Shown: in pieces, positions 24,204 through 32,895 of the stretch
Position numbering within the stretch: the stretch's first letter is position 1
How the letters are laid out: each line of letters opens with the position of its first letter
NCBI GenBank assembly: GCA_000996355.1
Contig: LCAH01000008.1
Span: 1-32,895 of the forward strand
Direction of reading: 5' to 3'
Length of the DNA stretch: 32,895 nucleotides
Source: Candidatus Uhrbacteria bacterium GW2011_GWC2_41_11
Lineage (GTDB): Bacteria; Patescibacteriota; Patescibacteriia; UBA9934; GWF2-40-263
Translations under genes and position numbers: made by a program
Notes under the pieces: model-generated
The model's database searches: none
Told to the model about the DNA's origin: nothing
The model's input: only the letters and a program-made list of their open reading frames with translations

Positions 24204-25718
24204 ATGGCAAAAAAACAAGACATTATCGAATCCCTTCGTCGGCAAGTTGCCGCGTTTCAAACAACAGCAAAACAAGAAAGTGTCGGGACCGTTATCTCGG
24301 TTGGAGACGGTGTGGCACGCATGAGCGGACTTTCTGATTGTCAAGCAGCAGAAATGTTGCAATTTCCCGGTGATGTCTATGGTGTTGCTTTGAACCTTGA
24401 GGAAGAAACCGTTGGGGCTATTATTTTAGGTGATGCCACGAAAATCAAAGAAGGCGACACTGTCGCATCAACCGGACGTATTCTTTCTATTCCTGTTTCA
24501 GATGAGGTTGTTGGTCGTGTGATCGATCCATTGGGAAATCCATTGGATGGAAAAGGCGCTATTCGCGCAGATACATATCAACCGATTGAAAAAGTGGCGC
24601 CGGGAGTCATGACAAGAAAATCTGTTGGTGTTCCGCTTCATACAGGGATCAAAGCTATTGACGCCATGATTCCGATTGGACGTGGACAGCGTGAATTGAT
24701 TATTGGTGATCGTCAGGTGGGAAAAACAGCCGTGGCTATTGATACGATTTTGAACCAAAAAGGAGAAGGAGTGAAATGTATTTATGTTGCCATTGGTCAG
24801 AAAGAATCAAAAATTGCAAAAATAGTTGCTCGATTGGAAGAAGCGGGAGCCATGGAATATACAACGATTGTGATTGCTGGAGCGTCAGATCCTGCCTCAC
24901 TCTCCTTTGTTGCTCCGTATGCCGGATGTGCCATTGGAGAATATTTTATGGCAAAAGGAGAGGATGCTCTCGTGATTTATGACGATTTGTCCAAGCATGC
25001 ATGGGCGTATCGTGAAATTTCTCTTTTGCTTCGCCGTCCACCTGGACGTGAAGCATATCCTGGAGACGTTTTTTATCTTCACTCTCGCCTGCTTGAACGA
25101 GCCGCTCGTTTAAATGAAGAAAATGGAGGAGGTTCTTTAACCGCGCTTCCCATTATTGAAACCCAATCAGGAGATGTTTCCGCCTATATTCCAACAAACG
25201 TGATTTCCATTACCGATGGACAGATTTATTTGGAAACTGATTTGTTTTATCGCGGTATTCGTCCGGCATTAAATGTTGGTCTTTCTGTGTCTCGTGTCGG
25301 ATCTGCCGCTCAGACAAAAGCCATGAAAAAAGTGGCATCCAAACTTCGTCTTGATCTTGCTCAGTTTCGTGAATTGGAAGCATTTGCTCAGTTTGCGACA
25401 GACTTAGATGAAACAACACGTCGTCAGATTGAACGCGGTCGCCGTGCTGTGGAAATGACCAAACAATTGCAGTATCAACCGCTTCCTTTTGAAAAACAGG
25501 TTGTGGTCTTATTTGCGATTGTTCATGGATATCTTGATACCATTCCTGTTGAGCGTATTTCTTCATGGGAAACAAATTTTCAGGCATTTTTAGAAAGTTC
25601 ATTTCCAACGATTCTAGAACAGATTCGTTCAAAACGAGATTTGGATGATGAAATGGTCGGGTCTTTACGTCAATCAATTGAAAAGTTTCAAGAGCAATTT
25701 GCTCGTTCTGCAACATAA
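24204..25718 (+). CDS. atpA: ATP synthase subunit alpha
   Basis: 504 residues, full length. The beta-barrel N-domain, P-loop GDRQVGKT (168-175), [55 protein letters not shown] and [10 protein letters not shown] (with the arginine-finger region) are all intact. It is the non-catalytic nucleotide-binding subunit of F1. It lies 7 bases after atpH and 6 bases before atpG. Confidence 0.98.
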   Translation: MAKKQDIIESLRRQVAAFQTTAKQESVGTVISVGDGVARMSGLSDCQAAEMLQFPGDVYGVALNLEEETVGAIILGDATKIKEGDTVASTGRILSIPVSDEVVGRVIDPLGNPLDGKGAIRADTYQPIEKVAPGVMTRKSVGVPLHTGIKAIDAMIPIGRGQRELIIGDRQVGKTAVAIDTILNQKGEGVKCIYVAIGQKESKIAKIVARLEEAGAMEYTTIVIAGASDPASLSFVAPYAGCAIGEYFMAKGEDALVIYDDLSKHAWAYREISLLLRRPPGREAYPGDVFYLHSRLLERAARLNEENGGGSLTALPIIETQSGDVSAYIPTNVISITDGQIYLETDLFYRGIRPALNVGLSVSRVGSAAQTKAMKKVASKLRLDLAQFRELEAFAQFATDLDETTRRQIERGRRAVEMTKQLQYQPLPFEKQVVVLFAIVHGYLDTIPVERISSWETNFQAFLESSFPTILEQIRSKRDLDDEMVGSLRQSIEKFQEQFARSAT

Positions 25719-25724
25719 TTTTTT

Positions 25725-26612
25725 ATGGCCGTTAGTACTCGTGTTATTCGACGACGCATTAAGTCTGTTCGAAACACTCGCAAAATCACCAAAGCCATGG
25801 AATTGGTCGCGGCAAGTAAAATGCGTCGTGCGGTTCAAGCTGTGTTGCTTACGCGTCCATATGCACGCTTGGCAATGGAAACAGTGCGTTCTGTCAGTCG
25901 TTTGACGGACGTACATTTGCATCCTTTGCTTCGCCAAAATGGAGAAACAAAACGGACATTATTTATCCTTCTGACATCAGATCGCGGACTCGCAGGCGGA
26001 TTTAATGCAAATATTTTTCGAAAATTTTTGGTAGCACTTAAAGAAATGCCAACAGATTCATCTATTGATATTGTGGCTGTGGGAAAACGTGGAGCAGATG
26101 CTGTGCGCCGTCTTCATAAAAATATGGTGGCGACTTTTGTAAACATGGCAAACCATCCCCGATTCGAAGATACACTTCCTATTTCACGGCTTGCCATGGA
26201 AGCTTTTTCAAAAGGGGAATATGACAAAGTTGTATTGGGATATACGGATTTTGTTTCCGCTGTTTCTCAACAACCAGTACTTGTTGATCTCCTTCCGTTT
26301 ACTTTTTTGAAATCGGAACCAACACAAGGAAATCAGAGAGAGTTTGCGACAGAATATGTATTTGAACCATCCCCAGCTGATGTTCTTGGTCGATTGTTGC
26401 CGCATCTGGTACAAACAGCTGTGTACCAGGCCATTCTTGAATCTGCTGCTTCTGAACATTCTGCCCGTATGATGACTATGCGAAGTGCTTCTGATGCAGC
26501 AACGGAAATGATTGATAACCTGACATTTGTTTCCAATCAAATTCGACAGGCTGGTATTACGAATGAAATTGCGGAAATTAGCAGTGGAAAAGCCGCTCTT
26601 GAATCTTTATAA
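25725..26612 (+). CDS. atpG: ATP synthase subunit gamma
   Basis: 295 residues. The N-terminal helix RRRIKSVRNTRKITKAMELV with ASKMRR and the C-terminal helix ASDAATEMIDNLTFVSNQIR with RQAGITNEIAEISSGKAAL form the central rotor shaft. The Rossmann-like middle (TLFILLTSDRGLAGGFNANI) is present. Length is typical and no cysteine regulatory insert is seen. Confidence 0.97.
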   Translation: MAVSTRVIRRRIKSVRNTRKITKAMELVAASKMRRAVQAVLLTRPYARLAMETVRSVSRLTDVHLHPLLRQNGETKRTLFILLTSDRGLAGGFNANIFRKFLVALKEMPTDSSIDIVAVGKRGADAVRRLHKNMVATFVNMANHPRFEDTLPISRLAMEAFSKGEYDKVVLGYTDFVSAVSQQPVLVDLLPFTFLKSEPTQGNQREFATEYVFEPSPADVLGRLLPHLVQTAVYQAILESAASEHSARMMTMRSASDAATEMIDNLTFVSNQIRQAGITNEIAEISSGKAALESL

Positions 26613-28031
<1,419 letters not shown>

Positions 28032-28036
28032 ACTCT

Positions 28037-28501
28037 ATGAAACTTTCTTTGAAAGTCGTTACTCCTGAACGTGTGGTGTTTGAGGATGAAGCTGATGCTC
28101 TTACTCTTATGACAGAACTCGGAGAAATCACGGTTCTTCCAGGGCACATCCCGCTTGTTGCTACACTTCGACCAGGAGAAATGCGTTTGAAAAAAAAGGA
28201 TAGGGAAGAAATTCTAGCTGTTTCAACTGGATTTTTAGAGGTACGTCCTGGAAATCAAATCATCATTCTCGCAGATACGGCAGAATACATGGAGGAATTG
28301 GAATTAGAAAAAATCGAAGAAGCAAAAGAACGTGCAAAACAACTCCTCAAACAACAGCGATTTGCCGACGATGTCGCATTTGCAGATGCATCTGCTGCGC
28401 TTGAACGTGAACTCGCACGTCACCGTGTGGTACTCAAAAAGAAATATCGCGCGACCCCGCACCATATTCCAGGAGGAACAGCACAAGAAAACGAATCTTA
28501 A
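28037..28501 (+). CDS. atpC: ATP synthase subunit epsilon
   Basis: 154 residues: an N-terminal beta-sandwich (LKVVTPERVVFEDEADALTL, GHIPLVATLRPGE) and a helical C-domain (EELELEKIEEAKERAKQLLK) with an extra basic tail (KKKYRATPHHIPGGTAQENES). The chain is somewhat longer than the usual ~135-140. The helical part can reach into F1 and inhibit ATP hydrolysis. The next gene begins 18 bases later with no terminator between. Confidence 0.95.
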   Translation: MKLSLKVVTPERVVFEDEADALTLMTELGEITVLPGHIPLVATLRPGEMRLKKKDREEILAVSTGFLEVRPGNQIIILADTAEYMEELELEKIEEAKERAKQLLKQQRFADDVAFADASAALERELARHRVVLKKKYRATPHHIPGGTAQENES

Positions 28502-28519
28502 TTTTGAACCATAAAATGT

Positions 28520-28930
28520 ATGTCACACACATGTTCAGCTGCTTTTGTTCGCTGCATGGATTTTCGTCTGACTCCAGCTGTAGAAGATTTTTTTCGCACA
28601 CACGAGCTTTCCGAAGATGCGGATGTTATTTCTCTTGCAGGTGCAGCAAAAGGATTAGCTGATGGGAAGGGAAGTTTTTTGGAAAGCCAAATTGATCTGT
28701 CCAAACGTTTGCATGAAATAAAAAAAGTGATTCTTGTGAATCATACGGATTGTGGTGCATATGGCGGCCACGCAGCATTTGCTTCTTCAGAGGAAGAGCA
28801 AGTAAAACATGTCTCTGATTTACACACAGCAAAAGAACAAATTCAATCATCGCACCCAGAATTGGAAGTCGAACTCTGGCTTGCTTATATTGAAGAAAAT
28901 GGAAATGTTCATATTGAAGAAGTAGCTTAA
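28520..28930 (+). CDS. Small beta-carbonic-anhydrase-like protein
   Basis: 136 residues. Zinc-site motifs of beta carbonic anhydrases are arranged as expected: RCMDFR with Cys12, Asp14 and Arg16 (CxDxR), and VNHTDCGAYGG with His75 and Cys78 (HxxC). The length is well below a standard beta-CA (about 200) and fits the minimal Pro_CA_2-type group, whose catalytic activity is not well tested. The usual residues for a catalytic zinc are present, so CO2 hydration is possible. It is 18 bases behind atpC and before the only terminator of the operon, so it should be co-transcribed with the ATP synthase. Confidence 0.8.
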   Translation: MSHTCSAAFVRCMDFRLTPAVEDFFRTHELSEDADVISLAGAAKGLADGKGSFLESQIDLSKRLHEIKKVILVNHTDCGAYGGHAAFASSEEEQVKHVSDLHTAKEQIQSSHPELEVELWLAYIEENGNVHIEEVA

Positions 28931-28943
28931 CTTCAAAAAAGAA

Positions 28944-28975
28944 AAAATACTCCGTCTTAACGGAGTGTTTTTTGT
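28944..28975. terminator. Terminator of the ATP synthase operon
   Basis: AAAAAATACTCCGT, short loop, ACGGAGTGTTTTTTG. Confidence 0.85.
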
Positions 28976-29023
28976 TAAACTGAGAAAATTCTATAGATAT
29001 TAAAATATTTGATTTCCAACACC

Positions 29024-29052
29024 TTGGGATAGAATTCCAAGCATGCTAAAAT
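29024..29052 (+). promoter_or_regulatory. Promoter of the UvrD-like helicase-nuclease
   Basis: TTGGGA (29024-29029), a 17-base spacer ending in TGC, and TAAAAT (29047-29052). The start would be about 29059, which leaves 2-3 bases before the ATG: an almost leaderless mRNA. Confidence 0.65.
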
Positions 29053-29061
29053 CAGACTATT

Positions 29062-32013
29062 ATGTCTCAACTGCTTGAAGGATTAAATACGGAACAAACA
29101 GAGGCTGTTACCCACGTCTCCGGGCCTCTTATGATTATTGCTGGAGCTGGAACAGGAAAAACAACGGTGATTACTAGACGTATTGCTTGGCTTATTGAGC
29201 AAGGGTATGCAAAACCGGAAAATATTCTGGCCTTAACGTTTACAGAAAAGGCTGCAGCAGAAATGGAAGAACGTGTGGATCTCCTTCTTCCGTATGGATA
29301 CGTAGATCTTTGTGTATCAACATTTCATGCATTTTGCGAACGATTGTTGCGTGATTACGGGACAGATATTGGGTTGTCTCGCGATTTTACAGTTTTGGAT
29401 GAATTGGATGCTTGGTTGCTTGCACGTCAAGAATTTGATCGATTTGAATTGAATTATTATCGACCACTTGGCAATCCGACAAAATATTTAAAAACACTGC
29501 TTCAACATTTTTCCAGAGCAAAAGATGAAATGATTACTCCGGAAGCGTATCTTGCTCATGTAGAATCATGTCGAGCTGATTTAGATACCCTTCAAGCAGG
29601 AGAAGAGGCAACAGTGGAAATAGCACGCACAGAAGAACTCGCTCGTGCGTATCACACCTATCAGCAAATTTTACTCGAACATGATGCGCTTGATTTTGGC
29701 GATCTTGTTGCCTATGCTCTTCGTCTTCTTTCTGCACGCCCCAGTGTTCTTTCTGTGGTACGTAAACGTTTTTCACATATTCTTGTGGATGAATTTCAAG
29801 ATACAAATGGAGCGCAATATGAACTTGTAAAACGCCTCGCTTTTCCTGTGAATCAATTAACGATTGTGGGCGATGATGATCAATCGATTTATAAATTTCG
29901 TGGGGCATCACTTGCGAATATTTTGCGATTTGAAGAGGATTTTCCTGATTGCAAACGCGTGGTACTTTCAAAAAATTATCGTTCAGGTCAATTGATTCTT
30001 GACCATGCCTATCGATTCATTCAAAAAAATAACCCAAATCGTCTTGAAGGAAAAATAAGACCTGACGGTTTGCAACTCACCAAACAGCTCGTTTCTGAAC
30101 GTTCGGATGCCGGACATGTTGAACATATCCATTTTGACACATTTGAACAAGAAGCGCGTGGGGTTGCGGATAAAATTTGTGCATTGCGAGAAGAATATCC
30201 AGATGCGAACTGGAACGATTTTGGTGTTCTTGTGCGTGCAAACAGTGCGGCCTCTGATTTTATCCAAGTTTTTGATCGTGTAGGAATCCCGTATCAATTC
30301 ATGGCTCTGCGCGGGCTTTATGCGAAAGGTATTATCTTGGATCTCCAGGCTTTCTTGCAGGTTGTAGACAATCCCTATCATAGCCCGAGTTTTTATCGAG
30401 TCCTTTCTCATCCCATGCTTGGAATTTCATCGCACGCGTTTGTGACTCTTGTACATGAAGCAAACAAAAAAGGGAAGACATTGTATGAGATTTGTCGAAC
30501 GGTTCGTCTTGTACCTGGAGTGGAAGAATCCGTTGCACAGACCATTGAATCTCTTTTGAGTTTATTTGATCGCCTTGCACAAAAAGCAAAAACAGCAACC
30601 GCATCCGAAATAATGGTTTATGTGGCAAAAGAATCCGGTCTTGTTACGTATGTGAATACGCTCCCAGAAGGAAAAAAACGTGATGATTTTCGTTTTCTTC
30701 ATCAATTTTATGAGCGTGTAAAACGTTTTGATGCACGAAGTGATCAGCATGACCTCCATCATTTTTTGACTGAATTTCAACATGAACGTGATGCAGGAGA
30801 AGAAGGGTCTCTTGCGATGGATGTTGAAGCAGGACCGGATGTAGTTCGTATCATGACCGTTCATGGATCAAAAGGGTTGGAATTTCGTTTTGTGTTTGTG
30901 GTGAATGTGGTTGATCGTCGTTTCCCAGCATCTGAACGGCAGGAAGCCATTGAACTTCCAAACACATTAATCAGTCAGCAAGTTCCAGAAGGAGATATAC
31001 ATCTTGAAGAAGAACGCCGTCTTTTTTATGTGGCCATGACACGGGCCAAAGATGCACTCTTTTTTACGTCTGCAGATGATTACGGTGGAGCGCGTAAGAA
31101 AAAACCATCTCGATTTTTGTTTGAACTTGATCTATTGCAAAACACGTCTTCAGAAAAAATAGATGGAGCAGAAACACTTTTTTCTTCATCATCCTCTCCA
31201 AACACACCTTCAAATGAAGAAAGGTATGCTCTTCCTAAACAAATCAGTTTTACCCAGATCAAAGCATTTCAAACCTGTCCGCTTCAGTATAAATTTGCTC
31301 ACTTGCTTCGAATACCTGTTTTTCAAACATGGACGCAATCGTACGGAAAAACCATGCACCAAACATTGCAACAATGGTTTCAACTTTGGATAGAACACCA
31401 AACAAAAACACAACAAGATCTTTTTGGCTCATCTACAGAAAGATCTTCTGTTTCAAAATTGCCTGCAACTCTGGAGGAGCTTCTTCAGGCATTTGAAGAA
31501 AATTGGATTGATGATTGGTATCCGAATGATCGAGAGCGTGAAACGTACCGCATTAAAGGCGTGCAATGTTTGAAGGATTATTTTGCTGTACTTTCGATCC
31601 AGCCGCCAAAACCATTTCTCTTGGAACAATCCTTCACATTAAAAATAGGAAGTATCACCATTAAAGGACGTATTGACCGCATGGATCGAATAGAGGGTGG
31701 AATTGAGATTGTTGATTATAAAACAGGAACACCAAAACAAAAATTAGAAACCGAAGACAAACAACAATTGTTGCTTTACCAAATGGCTGTGCAAGATGTG
31801 TTTGGGCTCATTCCAAAAAAATTAACGTATCATTATTTAGAAGATCATTCAGAAGTAAGCTTTCTTGGAAAAGAAAAAGAATTGGAAAAATTAAGAGAAC
31901 AGATTATGGAACAAGCAGAGCAGATGAAAACAAGTTTATTTACCGCCACACCAGGATTCCATTGTCGTTTTTGCGATTTTCGAGATATTTGTGAATTTCG
32001 TGAAGAATTGTAA
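29062..32013 (+). CDS. UvrD/PcrA-like helicase fused to a Fe-S RecB-type nuclease
   Basis: 983 residues. The SF1A helicase half has AGAGTGKTTVITRR (Walker A 28-35), LALTFTEKAAAEMEER, VDEFQDTN (242-249), VGDDDQSIYKFRGA, MTVHGSKGLEFRFVFVVN and LFYVAMTRAKDAL. The C-terminal ~280 residues are a PD-(D/E)xK nuclease: IDRMDRI with Asp872 and VDYKTG with Asp885 and Lys887. Cys739 (QTCPLQYKF) and CRFCDFRDIC (Cys968, 971, 977) form the four-cysteine Fe-S set of AddB-type nucleases. One chain therefore unites the helicase and nuclease halves that work in double-strand break repair. No AddB/RecC partner is in the window. The gene is 2 bases before the LRR-like gene. Confidence 0.95.
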   Translation: MSQLLEGLNTEQTEAVTHVSGPLMIIAGAGTGKTTVITRRIAWLIEQGYAKPENILALTFTEKAAAEMEERVDLLLPYGYVDLCVSTFHAFCERLLRDYGTDIGLSRDFTVLDELDAWLLARQEFDRFELNYYRPLGNPTKYLKTLLQHFSRAKDEMITPEAYLAHVESCRADLDTLQAGEEATVEIARTEELARAYHTYQQILLEHDALDFGDLVAYALRLLSARPSVLSVVRKRFSHILVDEFQDTNGAQYELVKRLAFPVNQLTIVGDDDQSIYKFRGASLANILRFEEDFPDCKRVVLSKNYRSGQLILDHAYRFIQKNNPNRLEGKIRPDGLQLTKQLVSERSDAGHVEHIHFDTFEQEARGVADKICALREEYPDANWNDFGVLVRANSAASDFIQVFDRVGIPYQFMALRGLYAKGIILDLQAFLQVVDNPYHSPSFYRVLSHPMLGISSHAFVTLVHEANKKGKTLYEICRTVRLVPGVEESVAQTIESLLSLFDRLAQKAKTATASEIMVYVAKESGLVTYVNTLPEGKKRDDFRFLHQFYERVKRFDARSDQHDLHHFLTEFQHERDAGEEGSLAMDVEAGPDVVRIMTVHGSKGLEFRFVFVVNVVDRRFPASERQEAIELPNTLISQQVPEGDIHLEEERRLFYVAMTRAKDALFFTSADDYGGARKKKPSRFLFELDLLQNTSSEKIDGAETLFSSSSSPNTPSNEERYALPKQISFTQIKAFQTCPLQYKFAHLLRIPVFQTWTQSYGKTMHQTLQQWFQLWIEHQTKTQQDLFGSSTERSSVSKLPATLEELLQAFEENWIDDWYPNDRERETYRIKGVQCLKDYFAVLSIQPPKPFLLEQSFTLKIGSITIKGRIDRMDRIEGGIEIVDYKTGTPKQKLETEDKQQLLLYQMAVQDVFGLIPKKLTYHYLEDHSEVSFLGKEKELEKLREQIMEQAEQMKTSLFTATPGFHCRFCDFRDICEFREEL

Positions 32014-32015
32014 AT

Positions 32016-32873
32016 ATGTCTCCCAACTCTCTTGATAATCCCTTTCATCATACTGAAACAAACAAAGGAACTTCTTCTGAATTAACACGCCGTCTTTTAT
32101 CTTCAGCTGATGCCCAAGCACTCACAGAAGCCTTAGGAGAAGAAAACCAATCTCCTAAAATAGAACCACAACAAGACCTTCCTCCCACTTCAGATATCTC
32201 CATGAGTGGAGAAGAAAAAAAGGAAGTGGAAAAAGAATCGTATTGGACTCGAGAACAATACATTGAATGGGCACAAGAATTTGGAAAAAACGAACAGTGG
32301 ATGAATGAGACTTTTGAGTTTCAAAAAGACGGGACGACGGTTGTGTGGGGAAGTTTGAATTTACGAAATACAGAAATCAAACAACTTCCTATCGGTCTTA
32401 TGGAGGTAAAAGGAAGTTTGAATATTTCTCGAAATCCATCGATCAACTTAAATGGGTATCCGAAAAAAGTTGGAGGAAGCTTTTTGTGTCGATCTAATAA
32501 TATTTTCTCTCCTCAAGGAATGCCGAAGGAGGTTGGGGGAGGTATCTATTTGGAGTCTAACAAAATTAGTTCTCTTTATGGATTGCCGGATAAAGTGACG
32601 GGTAAACTTATTTTGTATACTAATGAATTAAAAAATCTTGATGGAATTTCAAAAGAAATTTCCGGGAATTTAGAGTTAAGTGGTAATAACCAACTTACCT
32701 CACTCGAAGCTTTGAGAGGAGTGAAAATAGGTGGAAATTTGTGGCTTTGTGATATTCCCGCAACAACGATTCCTGAAGGAATTCAAATTGAAGGAGATAT
32801 TTATATACGTGAATATCAAACCACCCTTAGCATTGATGTAAAGAGAAAAGGGTATCAAGTAAAAATTTTTTAA
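32016..32873 (+). CDS. LRR-like 21-residue repeat protein
   Basis: 285 residues, no signal peptide. The N-terminal ~105 residues are polar (disordered to ~70, then a WTREQYIEWAQEFG helix). From about 110 to 267 lie seven repeats of ~21 residues, with the pattern G-G-x-L-x-L-x-x-N-x-I-x-S-L-x-G-L-P-x-K-V (for example KEVGGGIYLESNKISSLYGL), a beta-solenoid of leucine-rich type. Such repeats are frequent in CPR and phage proteins and bind proteins. The sequence is complete with a stop; 22 bases remain to the window end. It is separated from the helicase-nuclease by 2 bases and probably shares its mRNA. Confidence 0.75.
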   Translation: MSPNSLDNPFHHTETNKGTSSELTRRLLSSADAQALTEALGEENQSPKIEPQQDLPPTSDISMSGEEKKEVEKESYWTREQYIEWAQEFGKNEQWMNETFEFQKDGTTVVWGSLNLRNTEIKQLPIGLMEVKGSLNISRNPSINLNGYPKKVGGSFLCRSNNIFSPQGMPKEVGGGIYLESNKISSLYGLPDKVTGKLILYTNELKNLDGISKEISGNLELSGNNQLTSLEALRGVKIGGNLWLCDIPATTIPEGIQIEGDIYIREYQTTLSIDVKRKGYQVKIF

Positions 32874-32895
32874 GATTCTAGTCATTTCTCTTTAT
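32874..32895. other. End of window, nothing recognised
   Basis: The last 22 bases are downstream of the LRR-like gene and too short to interpret. Confidence 0.9.

Overview
The window reads as a chromosomal segment of a Candidate Phyla Radiation (Patescibacteria) bacterium, probably on the Parcubacteria side, though the exact lineage cannot be fixed from the sequence. The grounds are: a low-GC genome with tightly packed genes, many of them overlapping by ATGA; a surface protein ending in the Tyr/Phe-Pro-Asn-Glu domain common in CPR exported proteins; large proteins without recognisable homologues beside plain housekeeping genes; and mostly absent Shine-Dalgarno sequences. TGA ends several well-supported genes (ABC-F, atpZ, atpB, atpF), so this is the standard bacterial code and not the TGA=Gly code of Gracilibacteria and Absconditabacteria.

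Layout. 1-204: the tail of a three-helix membrane protein. 217-637: an intergenic block that looks like an independent ~385-nt structured RNA with its own promoter and terminator. 636-3097 (minus): a HEAT-repeat lipoprotein and a secreted metzincin protease. 3148-5792 (plus): a DsbA-fold lipoprotein and a YCF48/BNR-repeat surface protein. 5793-6203 (minus): an unknown small protein behind a palindromic promoter. 6313-9569 (plus): an ABC-F ATPase, a small membrane protein, a YtxH protein and a DedA protein. 9621-13592 (minus): a DEAD-box RNA helicase with an attenuator-like leader, and a SWIM/SNF2 helicase. 13703-18391 (plus): a compact operon of two small helical proteins and a 1347-residue repeat protein, none of known function. 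18486-19358 (minus): an inositol-monophosphatase-family enzyme. 19509-21011 (plus): leucyl aminopeptidase. 21099-21644 (minus): a 2-Cys peroxiredoxin. 21799-28930 (plus): a complete F1Fo ATP synthase operon, atpZ-B-E-F-H-A-G-D-C, followed with an 18-nt gap by a small beta-carbonic-anhydrase-like gene and then a terminator. 29062-32873 (plus): a UvrD-like helicase fused to an Fe-S RecB-type nuclease, and an LRR-like repeat protein.

How it works together. The ATP synthase operon is the metabolic core. It has a good sigma70-type promoter, hairpins on both sides of atpE that could set c-subunit dosage, and a c subunit lacking the sodium ligands, which points to proton coupling. The other genes serve envelope and surface functions (protease, lipoproteins, BNR surface protein, DedA), nucleic-acid handling (DEAD, SNF2 and UvrD-nuclease) and redox or peptide turnover. 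Readable promoters repeatedly show a 17-nt spacer and/or an extended TGn -10, with very short leaders.

The most novel-looking items are the structured RNA, which shows the same ATCAA pentamer in four hairpin loops; the three-gene operon with the fourfold Trp repeat; and the attenuator-like leader of the DEAD-box helicase.
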